This document shows, piece after piece, positions 18,137 through 25,757 of a DNA stretch of 32,617 bases (positions within the stretch are counted from its first letter, which is position 1; each line of letters starts with the position of its first letter). The translations under genes were made by a program, and so were the position numbers. This stretch comes from Chloroflexota bacterium (GTDB taxonomy: Bacteria; Chloroflexota; Limnocylindria; Limnocylindrales; CSP1-4): contig PMIE01000100.1 in NCBI GenBank assembly GCA_003156975.1, positions 1 through 32,617 on the forward strand, in the 5' to 3' direction. The notes beneath the pieces were generated by a model. The model saw nothing but the letters and a program-made list of their open reading frames with translations. It ran no database searches and was not told the DNA's origin.

Positions 18137-19486
18137 CTAGTTGGTCGCCGTCATCCAATCCCAGATCGTCCCCGAGAACGAGGTTGGACACTCCGAGCGC
18201 CAGTCGACCCGGTATCGGATGCCGTCCGGCGCCACGGCCGTCAGTAGAAGCAGCCAGCGCGTCGTCTTGACGTGGCCGACATCGAAATTGGCCGTGAAGA
18301 TGCCGCTCGAGACGTCGGCCGGTTTGGTCGCGAATGGCGCTGAGTAGCCCGGGGCCGGAAGCCAGGCCTGGACCCAATCCGGCGCTCCCGCAACCGGGAC
18401 CGCACGCCAGAGCTCGAACCGAATGTCGCGAAGTCCGGAGAGGACCTTGGGATCTTGTATCTGCCAGGTTTCGTCAACGACGGAGCCGCCGATCGCACCC
18501 CATCTGCCCTCGAGCCCGACATCGCCGGACCAGGCGGGCGCGATCCTGTTCAGCGTCGCACCTTGCTGCCCGTCGTCGTACGAGTAGGAGTTGGCGACCG
18601 ATCCGGCGGAGCCATAGGAGCCGGTCGCGGCCACTGCCACGATCAGGACTATTGCCGCGACCGCGACCAGCCGGGCCGGGACTCGCACGTGGGCCAGTGG
18701 CAATGGCCGCATCGCGAAAAGGGCGCCGAGGGCGAAGGCGATCGGGATGAGCAATTCGATTGGCACCGCGAGCCAGCTTTGGGGCGCGCTGATCACGAAC
18801 ATCAGCAGGCAGGCGAGCACAAGCGCGCCGCAGATTCCAACCCATCGACCGATGGCGAAGATCGACCGGCGGCTCAGTCTATGGGCAGTCTGGACTCCGC
18901 GGCGGGCCCCTGCCAGTCCGGCGACACAGAAGAGCCCGGCAGTGACGGCCAGGCTCGTGTCGCTCGAACCCAGGCTGATGGCCGGCAGGAAGCGGGCGGC
19001 GGAATCGGCGGCCCCACGAAAGGCGCTGTTGAGAAGCAATCCTGAGCCAAGAGAAACGAGCAGGTACAGCAGGAGCCCCACGAGGTAGCCCTGGACCGCC
19101 CCCACCATCACCTCGAAGACACCGCCCGCCGCACCGGCCAACGTCCGCCGCGCGGAGCGGTGGGCCGCATTCATCTGGCGAGCGAGTTCGGCAGGATTAC
19201 CGAGCCTGGCCAATGCCTCACGCATGGCGCGTTCTTCGGGCTGGCCTTCGGCCTCCAGACTCGCAACCGAGTCGACCAGGTGATCGGCCAGTTCCGCGCG
19301 GAGTTCGGCTCGGTCGGTCGCAGGTAGATCCAGGTTTGAGTCGAGCGCTCGAAGGAACTCCTGCGCCTCGGGATCCAGCCCGGCCGTGTTCGCGGGCGGC
19401 GCGGCTCGATCCATGGAGCGTTGGAGCCTCGCGTTGAGCCAGGCGGCCAGTACGATGCAGGCGAGGAAGGCGAGAAGGAGAGTCAC
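18137..19486 (-). CDS. HAAS-domain membrane protein, partner of PadR
   Basis: The start is the GTG at 19486, whose GTGA overlaps the PadR stop, with GGAGGGGAGG just upstream; this gives 449 residues. One N-terminal membrane helix (VTLLLAFLACIVLAAWL) is followed by a HAAS-type helical module at about residues 40-110 ('TDRAELRAELADHLVDSVASL...ERAMREALARLGNPAELARQMN'). Such modules are typical of membrane proteins encoded beside PadR regulators. Five or six more membrane helices follow (about 130-320). The rest is an extracytoplasmic beta-rich domain ending 'GTIWDWMTATN'. It probably senses or alters envelope state under PadR control; the ligand is unknown. Confidence 0.8.
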   Translation of the reverse strand: MTLLLAFLACIVLAAWLNARLQRSMDRAAPPANTAGLDPEAQEFLRALDSNLDLPATDRAELRAELADHLVDSVASLEAEGQPEERAMREALARLGNPAELARQMNAAHRSARRTLAGAAGGVFEVMVGAVQGYLVGLLLYLLVSLGSGLLLNSAFRGAADSAARFLPAISLGSSDTSLAVTAGLFCVAGLAGARRGVQTAHRLSRRSIFAIGRWVGICGALVLACLLMFVISAPQSWLAVPIELLIPIAFALGALFAMRPLPLAHVRVPARLVAVAAIVLIVAVAATGSYGSAGSVANSYSYDDGQQGATLNRIAPAWSGDVGLEGRWGAIGGSVVDETWQIQDPKVLSGLRDIRFELWRAVPVAGAPDWVQAWLPAPGYSAPFATKPADVSSGIFTANFDVGHVKTTRWLLLLTAVAPDGIRYRVDWRSECPTSFSGTIWDWMTATN

Positions 19487-19824
19487 CGTCCCGCCTCCCC
19501 TCCGACCGTTCGAGTGACTCCGAGGGCGAACGAATTCCACTGGGCTTCATGCTCGGCCAGCAACGCGCCGCCGGCACTCGTCATGCGGTAGTAGCGGCGG
19601 CGCGGGCCCTTGTCTCCCTCGCGCCACGTCGCCGAAAGGGCGCCCTCAGCCTCAAGAGCGTGGAGGGCCGGGTAAAGGGATCCCTCGCTCGGAGCGAACG
19701 CGCCACCACTCCGCTCGCGAATTCTCTGCGCGATCTCGTAGCCGTAGAGCTCACCGTCGCGCAGCACGCTGAGCACGAGAAGCGGAGTGGTCCCCTTCAG
19801 GAGCTGGCTCCCGATCCGACCCAT
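19483..19824 (-). CDS. PadR-family transcriptional regulator
   Basis: 113 residues, typical of the short PadR-s1 class. The winged helix is plain: 'LKGTTPLLVLSVLRDGELYGYEIAQRIRERSGGAFAPSEGSLYPALHALEAEGALSA' contains the YGYEI helix and the 'EGSLYPALHALE' recognition helix, then the wing 'GPRRRYYRMTSAG'. PadR proteins are usually repressors that dimerise through a C-terminal helix and respond to small molecules. The gene is translationally coupled to the HAAS-type membrane protein. An inverted repeat just upstream is its likely operator, suggesting self-repression. Confidence 0.92.
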   Translation of the reverse strand: MGRIGSQLLKGTTPLLVLSVLRDGELYGYEIAQRIRERSGGAFAPSEGSLYPALHALEAEGALSATWREGDKGPRRRYYRMTSAGGALLAEHEAQWNSFALGVTRTVGGEAGR

Positions 19825-19828
19825 TTGG

Positions 19829-19871
19829 TGCTACCTCAGAACGCCGTGCATCACTATGCGAGGTAGCATAG
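19829..19871. promoter_or_regulatory. Likely PadR operator/promoter
   Basis: CTATGC-N6-GCATAG (19854-19871) is a perfect 6-bp dyad of the kind PadR dimers bind. The same stretch takes part in a second dyad: TGCTACCTC (19829-19837) against GAGGTAGCA (19860-19868), nine perfect pairs. Both lie within 50 bases upstream of the padR start (19824). Confidence 0.65.
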
Positions 19872-20009
19872 CAGGGGCCACTGGGACGTCAATCCATCGT
19901 CGGGGCCGAAGTCAGGCACATTCCGAGGTTCGAGATCTCTTGGGGCGGAGCGGTGGACCGAAACCGCGGCGTTGATCCAGGGCGGCCGCATCCTGGTTGC
20001 AGCCGGAGC

Positions 20010-20079
20010 GGTCGCGATCGAGAGGATTTGAACCGGCGATTCCCACGTGCCGGTTGATCGTTCCCGCATGGATCGCTGA
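20010..20079 (-). repeat. tRNA-3'-end-like dispersed repeat, copy 1
   Basis: Read on the minus strand this contains GGTTCAAATCCTCTCG, the T-loop and 3' T-stem of a tRNA, followed by a decayed acceptor-like end. The 5' T-stem does not pair, so it is not a functional tRNA. It aligns with 23356-23430: about 30 of the first 34 positions agree and roughly 23 of the next 39. Confidence 0.55.
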
Positions 20080-20102
20080 CGCACTTCGCGCGCCGCGCGT
20101 AG

Positions 20103-20131
20103 TTATGGGACGACCGTGATTATGGGACGAC
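20103..20131. repeat. 17-bp tandem duplication at the end of the anti-sigma-like gene
   Basis: TTATGGGACGAC occurs at 20103-20114 and again at 20120-20131, a 17-base period. The second copy holds the stop codon and last codons of the minus-strand gene, so the duplication repeats its C-terminal end just after the stop. Confidence 0.75.
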
Positions 20132-20806
20132 GTGGATCACGACCGTGGCTTCAAGGTTGTGGCGTAGATCGCCACCGCAGTTGACCTCGGTGAAGTCGGT
20201 CACGGCTGAGATCTTCCAGTCCCCAACCGGCAGATGAATGAGAGGGTCCTCTCCCCAGACTCGGTAGAAGTCAGTTGGAGGAGCATCCGCGGAGTACCCG
20301 CCTGACTTGGTGAGTGGGGAGACGACGGGCCTTCCGGCCGCGAGATCGGTGGCCCCACAGTCCATGGTTCGCAGCCAATCGAGCTTCTTGTCGCCGCCAA
20401 CTTCCGAATACTTGAATCCTAGCAATCCGCCGCCCGAGCCCCAAACTGTCATCGTCGTTGGCGTGACGAGGTGGAGCGTCGCCCTGCCGGTGATCACTTC
20501 ATTCGTGTGCCAGGTCGACTTCGGGAGTTCGAGTACGAGCTCGTAATGATCATCCGTTACTTGCGTCCGCACAGGTACGACTGCGAAGGTCGCGGCGGGC
20601 GTTGGAGCGCTGATCCACCTGCCGACTACGAGGCCGCCGGCGGCAATGATGAGGACGATGCCGAGTGCCACCAGGCGTGCCATACCGGATCGCGGCCGGC
20701 GACGAGAAAGGGCGGGGAGTGGGAGGGTCGGCGATTCCCGCTCGTACCTTCCCTCGCTCGGCGGTGCCAGCGTCAGAAGTCTTTCCAGGTCTCGCTGATC
20801 CATCAT
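20120..20806 (-). CDS. Single-pass membrane protein coupled to the sigma factor (anti-sigma-like)
   Basis: 228 residues from the ATG at 20806, which overlaps the sigma stop (ATGATG over TGA) and has GAGGAGG upstream. The open frame extends further upstream but inside the sigma gene. Residues 1-42 are cytoplasmic and basic near the membrane. One transmembrane helix follows at about 43-65 (ARLVALGIVLIIAAGGLVVG), then a 160-residue extracytoplasmic beta domain with two Cys and a 'YELVLELPKSTWHTNEVITGRATL' strand pattern like intracellular-proteinase-inhibitor/BsuPI-type domains. Position and topology suggest it restrains the sigma factor and senses an outside signal. The N-terminus is too short for a standard zinc-finger anti-sigma domain and lacks its HxxxCxxC motif, so this is inference. 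Confidence 0.75.
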   Translation of the reverse strand: MMDQRDLERLLTLAPPSEGRYERESPTLPLPALSRRRPRSGMARLVALGIVLIIAAGGLVVGRWISAPTPAATFAVVPVRTQVTDDHYELVLELPKSTWHTNEVITGRATLHLVTPTTMTVWGSGGGLLGFKYSEVGGDKKLDWLRTMDCGATDLAAGRPVVSPLTKSGGYSADAPPTDFYRVWGEDPLIHLPVGDWKISAVTDFTEVNCGGDLRHNLEATVVIHVVP

Positions 20807-21351
20807 CGCGCCTCCTCGCCGATCATCCCGCGCAGAGTCGCGACAGCCTGCGTAGCGTGGCTTCGCGCAGCACCGGGGGTGATATGCATCACGGACGCCA
20901 CCTGATCGAAGCTCAGGTCGCAGCGGTACCGCAGGTAGATAGCGACTCGCTGGCGGTCCGGCAGCCGATCCACGGAACGCCAGAGAAGCTCCAAGCCGAT
21001 CGTGGCATAGGGATCTGGCGCCTCGGCTGCCCTCGCTGAGGCTGACCCGGCGATCCGCCGGCAACCCTCAGCCAGCCGCCGAACGAACCGGTGGTGATCC
21101 ATCGCAATGCGGTAGGCGACGCGGAAGCTCCACGCATCCAAATCGAGGACCTCCGTCCCGCTCCGAAGCTCCCGCCACAGCCTGAGGATCGTTTCCTGCA
21201 CCGCATCGGCCGACTCGTCGCGGTCTAGACCCAGCCGGCGACAGAGTCCGAACAGATCCTGGCCTCGCATCGAGTGGAACTCCTCGAGGCGTGTCTTCTG
21301 TCGAATCAGGTCACTCTCGTTCAAATCGGCACCTGATGCCACTCCTGCCAT
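20803..21351 (-). CDS. ECF-type RNA polymerase sigma factor
   Basis: 182 residues from the ATG at 21351 (a GTG one codon earlier is also possible). Region 2 is visible at about residues 33-90: 'LFGLCRRLGLDRDESADAVQETILRLWREL' and 'AWSFRVAYRIAMDHHR', with the DAVQE helix that contacts the -10 element and core polymerase. Region 4 is at about 120-175: 'LLWRSVDRLPDRQRVAIYLRYRCDLSFDQVASVMHITPGAARSHATQAVATLR', a helix-turn-helix for the -35 element. There is no region 3, as in ECF (group 4) factors. The next gene overlaps its stop and codes for a membrane protein, the usual sigma/anti-sigma arrangement. Confidence 0.92.
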   Translation of the reverse strand: MAGVASGADLNESDLIRQKTRLEEFHSMRGQDLFGLCRRLGLDRDESADAVQETILRLWRELRSGTEVLDLDAWSFRVAYRIAMDHHRFVRRLAEGCRRIAGSASARAAEAPDPYATIGLELLWRSVDRLPDRQRVAIYLRYRCDLSFDQVASVMHITPGAARSHATQAVATLRGMIGEEAR

Positions 21352-21379
21352 CACACCATAGGACGCGGCCGCCCCTCGA

Positions 21380-21432
21380 TTCGCTTAGGCGATTCTGAGG
21401 CACCGGCGGTTCCTCAGCCAAGCGAAACCGCC
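21380..21432. promoter_or_regulatory. Nested inverted repeats upstream of the sigma operon
   Basis: TTCGCTT (21380-21386) pairs with AAGCGAA (21420-21426), GG (21388-21389) with CC (21418-21419), and CTGAGG (21395-21400) with CCTCAG (21412-21417): 15 bp with 1- and 5-base bulges. A competing pair, GGCGGTT (21405-21411) with AACCGCC (21426-21432), would exclude the inner stem. The element starts 28 bases upstream of the sigma gene, within the 319-base divergent region that also serves the lipoprotein. The rest of that region (to 21670) holds a TATATT at 21611 that might be a -10 for the lipoprotein, and no gene. Confidence 0.5.
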
Positions 21433-21670
21433 TGACTGATCGGCCGGGGGCTGATGAATGCCGGAGTGGCCTGAGCCACGCCTTCGCTGTCTTCGCGTGT
21501 GGGGGACACCCAGCCGGTCGGGCGTGCTTCGTCATATGCGGATGCCCCCGCCCAGGGTCCGCATCCACTTGCTTTGGGGCGAGAGCTGCCGGAACGGCAC
21601 CTTCCCGCGCTATATTTGTGGGACTCAGGGCCCGGTCGGCGTCCCGCTGGGCCGACGTGGAGGGTGAGAG

Positions 21671-23137
21671 ATGAGCAGCGCACACCTGATGCATCGAAGA
21701 CTGATCCTGCTCGCGCTGGTTCCGCTCTTTGTCGCGGGCTGCTGCAATTGCGCGGCTCCCACCCCAGGACCGACGCTCTCCGCGGCGCAGGCCGCTGCCG
21801 CCGCGGCCTCCGCGGCCGCGATCCCCTCCATGAACGCCGAGCTGGTCGACGGGCAGGACGGCGCGTGCTACTACCGTGCCGCATCCGACGGCGCTGTTGT
21901 GGTGATGAACGCGTGGGGGGAGGTCGAGGAACTGGTGCTCCTCGACCAGATGCCGGTGGACGATACCGTTTCGGCCAGCAGCGATCAGGCGCTCGCGGCC
22001 GCCAGGGCCCTCCTCTCCCGTGAACACTTCCCCGACCGCAGCATTCCCTCTTACAAGACTGTAACCGAGGTCCACCAGGCCGGCGTCGCGGCGCTCAGGG
22101 TCGACTACTCCTGGGACCCTCCCCCGTACGACAGCAGACGCGCCGGGAACATCGATTTCAGCGTGATGGTCAATGCGAAGACCGGCGCCGCCTTCGCTTG
22201 GGACCTGCTGAAGAGGGTCCCGAGCCCGCATGTGCCTGTGATCGGCAAAGCTCGCGCGATGGAGATCGCCCTCGGAAGGTACGCGCCCTCAGGAGGCCAG
22301 GTGCCGTCGGCGAGGATGACGATCGATTTTCAGGGCGGCGACTCGCATTCGGTGTGGCTGGTCGAGCTTGGGGCGTCGGGAGCGGCGACGGTGGGCGTGG
22401 ATGCGGTCACGGGTGAAGCGACGATCGAGAGGCCCGGCACGTCGCCGGCGAGCGCCCAATGCGTCCCGGTTTCCGCCGAACAGGCCGCCGCCGCGGCCCG
22501 GAGAGTATCCGGTCGCTCCGACCTCACGGCCAGCCGCAACGGTTCTTTCTACGACGCCGACGACTCCAACACCAAGACTCTGGTCGACAGCCTGACCGGA
22601 GCCGTCGACGAGGTCGTCTTCGTCTCCGATCTCCCGGAGACGGGCCCGGTCTCGGTCACGGCCGACGCCGCCCAGGCCGCGGCCGGAACGTTCATGCAGA
22701 AGGCCGGATACAGCGTCACCGGCCTCTCAATCTCGGTGACGCAGGTCCAGGCAGCCGAGGTGTCGTCCTACCAGGTCTCGTGGAAGGATCCCAGCGCGCG
22801 AGATGACGACTACGACGTCTTCGTCAACGCCGGAAGCGGCGCCGTGTTCGCCTTCCTGGATCGGCGCCAGGGCGTAGCGCTGGTGGCGCCGCTGATGGGA
22901 CAGACGGCTGCCACCAACGTGGCCACGGCAGCCATCCGCGCTCCCGCAAGGATCTGGTCCAGGGCCACGCTATCGCTGGGCTTCGATTCCGACTCCGCGT
23001 GGAATCTCACCTACGGCGTTCCCGACTCGAGCCCGGGCGCGGCCGGTCCGACGGCGTGGCACAACATCTGGGCGACGGTCGACGCGGTCTCGGGGAAGGT
23101 GTCCTGGATCGCGTCCAACGAGCCGGGCGCCTCCTAG
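21671..23137 (+). CDS. Lipoprotein with duplicated PepSY-like domains
   Basis: 488 residues with GGAGGG before the ATG. The signal ends in the lipobox VAGC (about residues 17-20), predicting a membrane-anchored exported protein. Two similar modules can be matched by eye. One, about 90-185, is 'SSDQALAAARALLSREHF...VDYSW...IDFSVMVNAKTGAAFAW'. The other, about 325-400, is 'TADAAQAAAGTFMQKAGY...YQVSWKDP...DYDVFVNAGSGAVFAF'. Each is a helix followed by strands ending in 'V(N)A.(T/S)GAxFAF', as in PepSY/YpeB-like domains that often inhibit peptidases. The 'VDAVTGEAT' and 'VDAVSGKVSW' pieces suggest further repeats. It is divergent from the sigma operon and may be a target of it. Confidence 0.82.
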   Translation: MSSAHLMHRRLILLALVPLFVAGCCNCAAPTPGPTLSAAQAAAAAASAAAIPSMNAELVDGQDGACYYRAASDGAVVVMNAWGEVEELVLLDQMPVDDTVSASSDQALAAARALLSREHFPDRSIPSYKTVTEVHQAGVAALRVDYSWDPPPYDSRRAGNIDFSVMVNAKTGAAFAWDLLKRVPSPHVPVIGKARAMEIALGRYAPSGGQVPSARMTIDFQGGDSHSVWLVELGASGAATVGVDAVTGEATIERPGTSPASAQCVPVSAEQAAAAARRVSGRSDLTASRNGSFYDADDSNTKTLVDSLTGAVDEVVFVSDLPETGPVSVTADAAQAAAGTFMQKAGYSVTGLSISVTQVQAAEVSSYQVSWKDPSARDDDYDVFVNAGSGAVFAFLDRRQGVALVAPLMGQTAATNVATAAIRAPARIWSRATLSLGFDSDSAWNLTYGVPDSSPGAAGPTAWHNIWATVDAVSGKVSWIASNEPGAS

Positions 23138-23353
23138 GGCTATCGGCTGACACGAGGCCACTTGCGAATCCGCCGCACGCTGGTCGCCTGCCCTGGCCGG
23201 GCGGGAGACGGCCGGCCCCCTCGTGACAGACCCGGGCGCGCGGTTGACTCAGCCAGTCGCGCAACAACGGACTGAACGCCGCAGCTCGGGCCTCGAAATG
23301 TGCCAGCAGCGTGCGTGCCACCCATTGCCGCCCAGGTAGCTGACCTGCTCAAA

Positions 23354-23430
23354 TGGTCGGGGCGAGAGGATTTGACCCGGCGGTTCCCATCACTCGGATA
23401 GTGGTGCCGACGTGGATTGCGGAGGCAGTC
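23354..23430 (-). repeat. tRNA-3'-end-like dispersed repeat, copy 2
   Basis: On the minus strand this reads GTCAAATCCTCTCG then CCCCGACCA: T-loop, 3' T-stem, acceptor strand, discriminator A and CCA, much like the end of a tRNA-Pro. No matching 5' half, D-arm or anticodon arm is present, so it is a fragment. Copy 1 lies 3.3 kb to the left in the same orientation; a shorter third match (AATGGTCGCGGCGAGAGGA) begins at 29519. Confidence 0.6.
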
Positions 23431-23862
23431 GCCGGAGCGGCCTGAGCCACGTCGCATGAGCGAATCTGAGTTCTGACTCCCACGGGCCGCGCGTTTCAGG
23501 TGCTGGCCACCAGTTTCACGCGTAGTGGCCGCTCTGCGTTGGAGGTCGCCACGCGCATCGACGTGAGCTCGTCTGACACGGCACCCTGCCCCTCGATGAA
23601 GTCCATTGGGGGAGATGCCGGTGCCTCGCCCCGTGCTGCCATCACGTCCTGCGCGGCACAGCCCGGCCGACTCTGGTCTTCGCGCCGCTCCTTCACGGGT
23701 CGGCCCGGCGGCGGGGTATTGGCGGCTATCTTCAGCAACCGTGAGCACGATCCTGCCGTCGCGTGGCGAGCCCTTGGGCTCGGAGCCACGGGACTCGTTC
23801 GCGGGACTAACGGCTCTACCGTGACGCCGGTTCGTCAGCCTAGGTCCGAGGCGAGCGTCTGC

Positions 23863-23889
23863 GTCGGCAACCCATTAGAGGCTGCCGAC
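23863..23889. promoter_or_regulatory. Inverted repeat upstream of the UnbV-like gene
   Basis: GTCGGCA (23863-23869) and TGCCGAC (23883-23889) are perfect complements around 13 bases, about 100 bases before the start codon. It could be an operator or a terminator shielding the gene from upstream reading. Confidence 0.4.
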
Positions 23890-23949
23890 TTATGCTTGGC
23901 TCCGGCTTCACCGGTCGGATCATTCAGGCACCCGGTGCGGCAAGACATC

Positions 23950-23965
23950 CTGGTCTCCAGACCAG
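23950..23965. promoter_or_regulatory. 16-bp palindrome just before the UnbV-like ribosome site
   Basis: CTGGTCT-CC-AGACCAG has two perfect 7-base arms and ends 11 bases before the GAGGA ribosome site of the UnbV-like gene. In DNA it would suit a dimeric repressor at or downstream of the transcription start. As RNA it can fold only by opening inner pairs. Confidence 0.45.
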
Positions 23966-23987
23966 CGGTACATGGCGAGGATAGTTC

Positions 23988-25697
23988 GTGACTGGAGAAG
24001 CCTTGGGCCAGGCGGAGCCAATGGGCCGGCGTCGCATGGGCCGCCGGATCCTCGGGATCATTTCGGCCGTGGTGGCCGTCTGCATCATCGGCGCGGCCTT
24101 GGCGGGCCTCATCGTTACGCGGGGAGGGGCGATCACCCCAACGAGCGCTCTGGGCGCCCCGACCTTCGTGGACGAGACGGCGACGTCCGGTGTGAGCCAG
24201 GTCAATGACGGGGGCGATGCCTATGTCACCGGCGGAGGCGTGGCGGTTCTTGACTGCAACGGCGATGGCAAACCCGACATGTACATTGCCGGGGGAACAA
24301 ACCCCGCCACGCTCTACCGTAACGACAGCCCGGTCGGCGGCGCCCTGAAGTTCACCGCGATACACGATCCGGCCACGGACCTTACCAACGTGATCGGGGC
24401 CTATCCGATCGACATCGACGGAGACGGCATCGCGGACCTGGCAGTCCTGCGCCTCGGCGGGGCGCAGCTCCTCAAGGGCCTCGGCAACTGCCGCTTCCAG
24501 GCCGCAAACTCCGCGTGGTCCTTTGCCGACGACAACGCCTTGTCATCGGCCTTCAGCGCCACCTGGGAGGGCTCGGCAGGGCTGCCCACGCTGGCGATCG
24601 GCCATTACCTCACCCTCGACGCGGCCGGCAACCCCACTCGCGACTGTGACGACAGCGCCCTGTACCGGCCCAAGGCGGACGCGACCGGCTACGCGGCTCC
24701 GCTGCCGCTCTCGCCGGGCTACTGCACGCTGTCGATGCTGTTCAGCGACTGGGACGGTTCGGGGCGGCGCGATCTCCGCGTGGCCAACGACCGCAACTAC
24801 TACCGCGACGGCACCGACCAACTCTGGCGGATTGGGGCCGGCCAGCCGCCGCACCTATACACCGCCGCGGACGGCTGGGTCCCATTGCAGATCTGGGGCA
24901 TGGGCATCGCCAGCTACGACCTGAGCGGAGATGGATTGCCGGACTACTACATCACCAGCCAGGGCGACAACAAGCTCCAGACGCTGACGTCGGGGCCCAG
25001 CCAGCCGACCTATCGCGACATGGCGCTCAAGCGAGGGGTGAACGCGGCCCACCCCTTCACCGGCGGTGAGGACCTGCCTTCGACTGCCTGGCATCCTGAG
25101 TTCCAGGATGTCAACAACGACGGCCTCGTCGACCTCTTCGTGTCCAAAGGCAACATCTACGCCCAGCCAGATTACGCTATGAAAGACCCCAACGATTTGT
25201 TCCTGGGCCAGCCCGACGGGACGTTCAAGGAGGCGGCCGACACTGCCGGCATCCTGAACTACGCCCGCGGCCGGGGCGCTGCCCTCGCCGATTTCAACCT
25301 CGACGGGATGCTTGATCTTGTTGAGGTGAACTTCGGATCCGGGGTCAAGATCTGGCGCAACGTCGGCACCGGCGACGCGGCGAAGCCAGCCCAGATGGGT
25401 AACTGGCTGGCCATCCAGCCCGCCGAGACTGGCCCCAATCGGGACGCGATCGGCGGCTGGATCGAGGTCAAGGTCGGCGACACGACGATGCGGCGCGAGC
25501 TCACGATCGGCGGCGGCCATGCCGGGGGCCAGCTCGGACCGACGCACTTCGGGCTGGGCTCTTCAACAGAGGCGCAGGTTCGCGTGGTTTGGCCGGACGG
25601 CCTGAGTGGCCCGTGGATGAACGTCGCCGCGAACCAGTACGTGGTGATCGACAGGGGCGCGGCCGAAGCACGACCGTGGGTTCCGTCCAAGGGTTGA
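23988..25697 (+). CDS. UnbV-like FG-GAP/ASPIC secreted protein (CRTAC1 family)
   Basis: 569 residues from a GTG with GAGGA six bases upstream. One membrane-spanning signal anchor (about 21-44) places the rest outside the cytoplasm. At least six FG-GAP/VCBS repeats carry calcium-loop motifs: DCNGDGKPD (89-97), DIDGDGIAD, DWDGSGRRD, DLSGDGLPD, DVNNDGLVD and DFNLDGMLD, forming a beta-propeller. The C-terminal 100 residues are the ASPIC/UnbV domain ('NWLAIQPAETGPNRDAIGGWIEVKVG...VRVVWPDG'). In enediyne antibiotic clusters such a gene (UnbV/E4 type) stands beside an UnbU-type membrane protein gene, as it does here with one gene between, but no polyketide synthase is in this window. The molecular role is not known to me. 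Confidence 0.88.
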   Translation: MTGEALGQAEPMGRRRMGRRILGIISAVVAVCIIGAALAGLIVTRGGAITPTSALGAPTFVDETATSGVSQVNDGGDAYVTGGGVAVLDCNGDGKPDMYIAGGTNPATLYRNDSPVGGALKFTAIHDPATDLTNVIGAYPIDIDGDGIADLAVLRLGGAQLLKGLGNCRFQAANSAWSFADDNALSSAFSATWEGSAGLPTLAIGHYLTLDAAGNPTRDCDDSALYRPKADATGYAAPLPLSPGYCTLSMLFSDWDGSGRRDLRVANDRNYYRDGTDQLWRIGAGQPPHLYTAADGWVPLQIWGMGIASYDLSGDGLPDYYITSQGDNKLQTLTSGPSQPTYRDMALKRGVNAAHPFTGGEDLPSTAWHPEFQDVNNDGLVDLFVSKGNIYAQPDYAMKDPNDLFLGQPDGTFKEAADTAGILNYARGRGAALADFNLDGMLDLVEVNFGSGVKIWRNVGTGDAAKPAQMGNWLAIQPAETGPNRDAIGGWIEVKVGDTTMRRELTIGGGHAGGQLGPTHFGLGSSTEAQVRVVWPDGLSGPWMNVAANQYVVIDRGAAEARPWVPSKG

Positions 25698-25757
25698 AAC
25701 GGAGGAACCGTCCGTCGCGAAGGCGTGGCTCGAGCGCCAGCTGGCTCGCGGGCTCGC

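Larger units (their letters stand above)
23138..23987. other. 850-base intergenic region with repeat and palindromes, no supported gene
   Basis: Frames are open on both strands (about 160 codons on the plus strand, 97 and 104 on the minus), but none has a ribosome site or a recognisable product. I treat the stretch as decayed or non-coding. It holds tRNA-like repeat copy 2 and two palindromes near the UnbV-like start, listed separately. Confidence 0.5.

Noticed and set aside
20010-20080. Functional tRNA gene
   Set aside because: Only the T-loop and 3' end resemble a tRNA. The 5' T-stem does not pair, and no D-arm, anticodon arm or 5' acceptor strand is found.
23500-23991. 163-codon plus-strand gene before the UnbV-like gene
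   Set aside because: It has no ribosome site, its composition is not protein-like, and it contains the palindromes of the control region.
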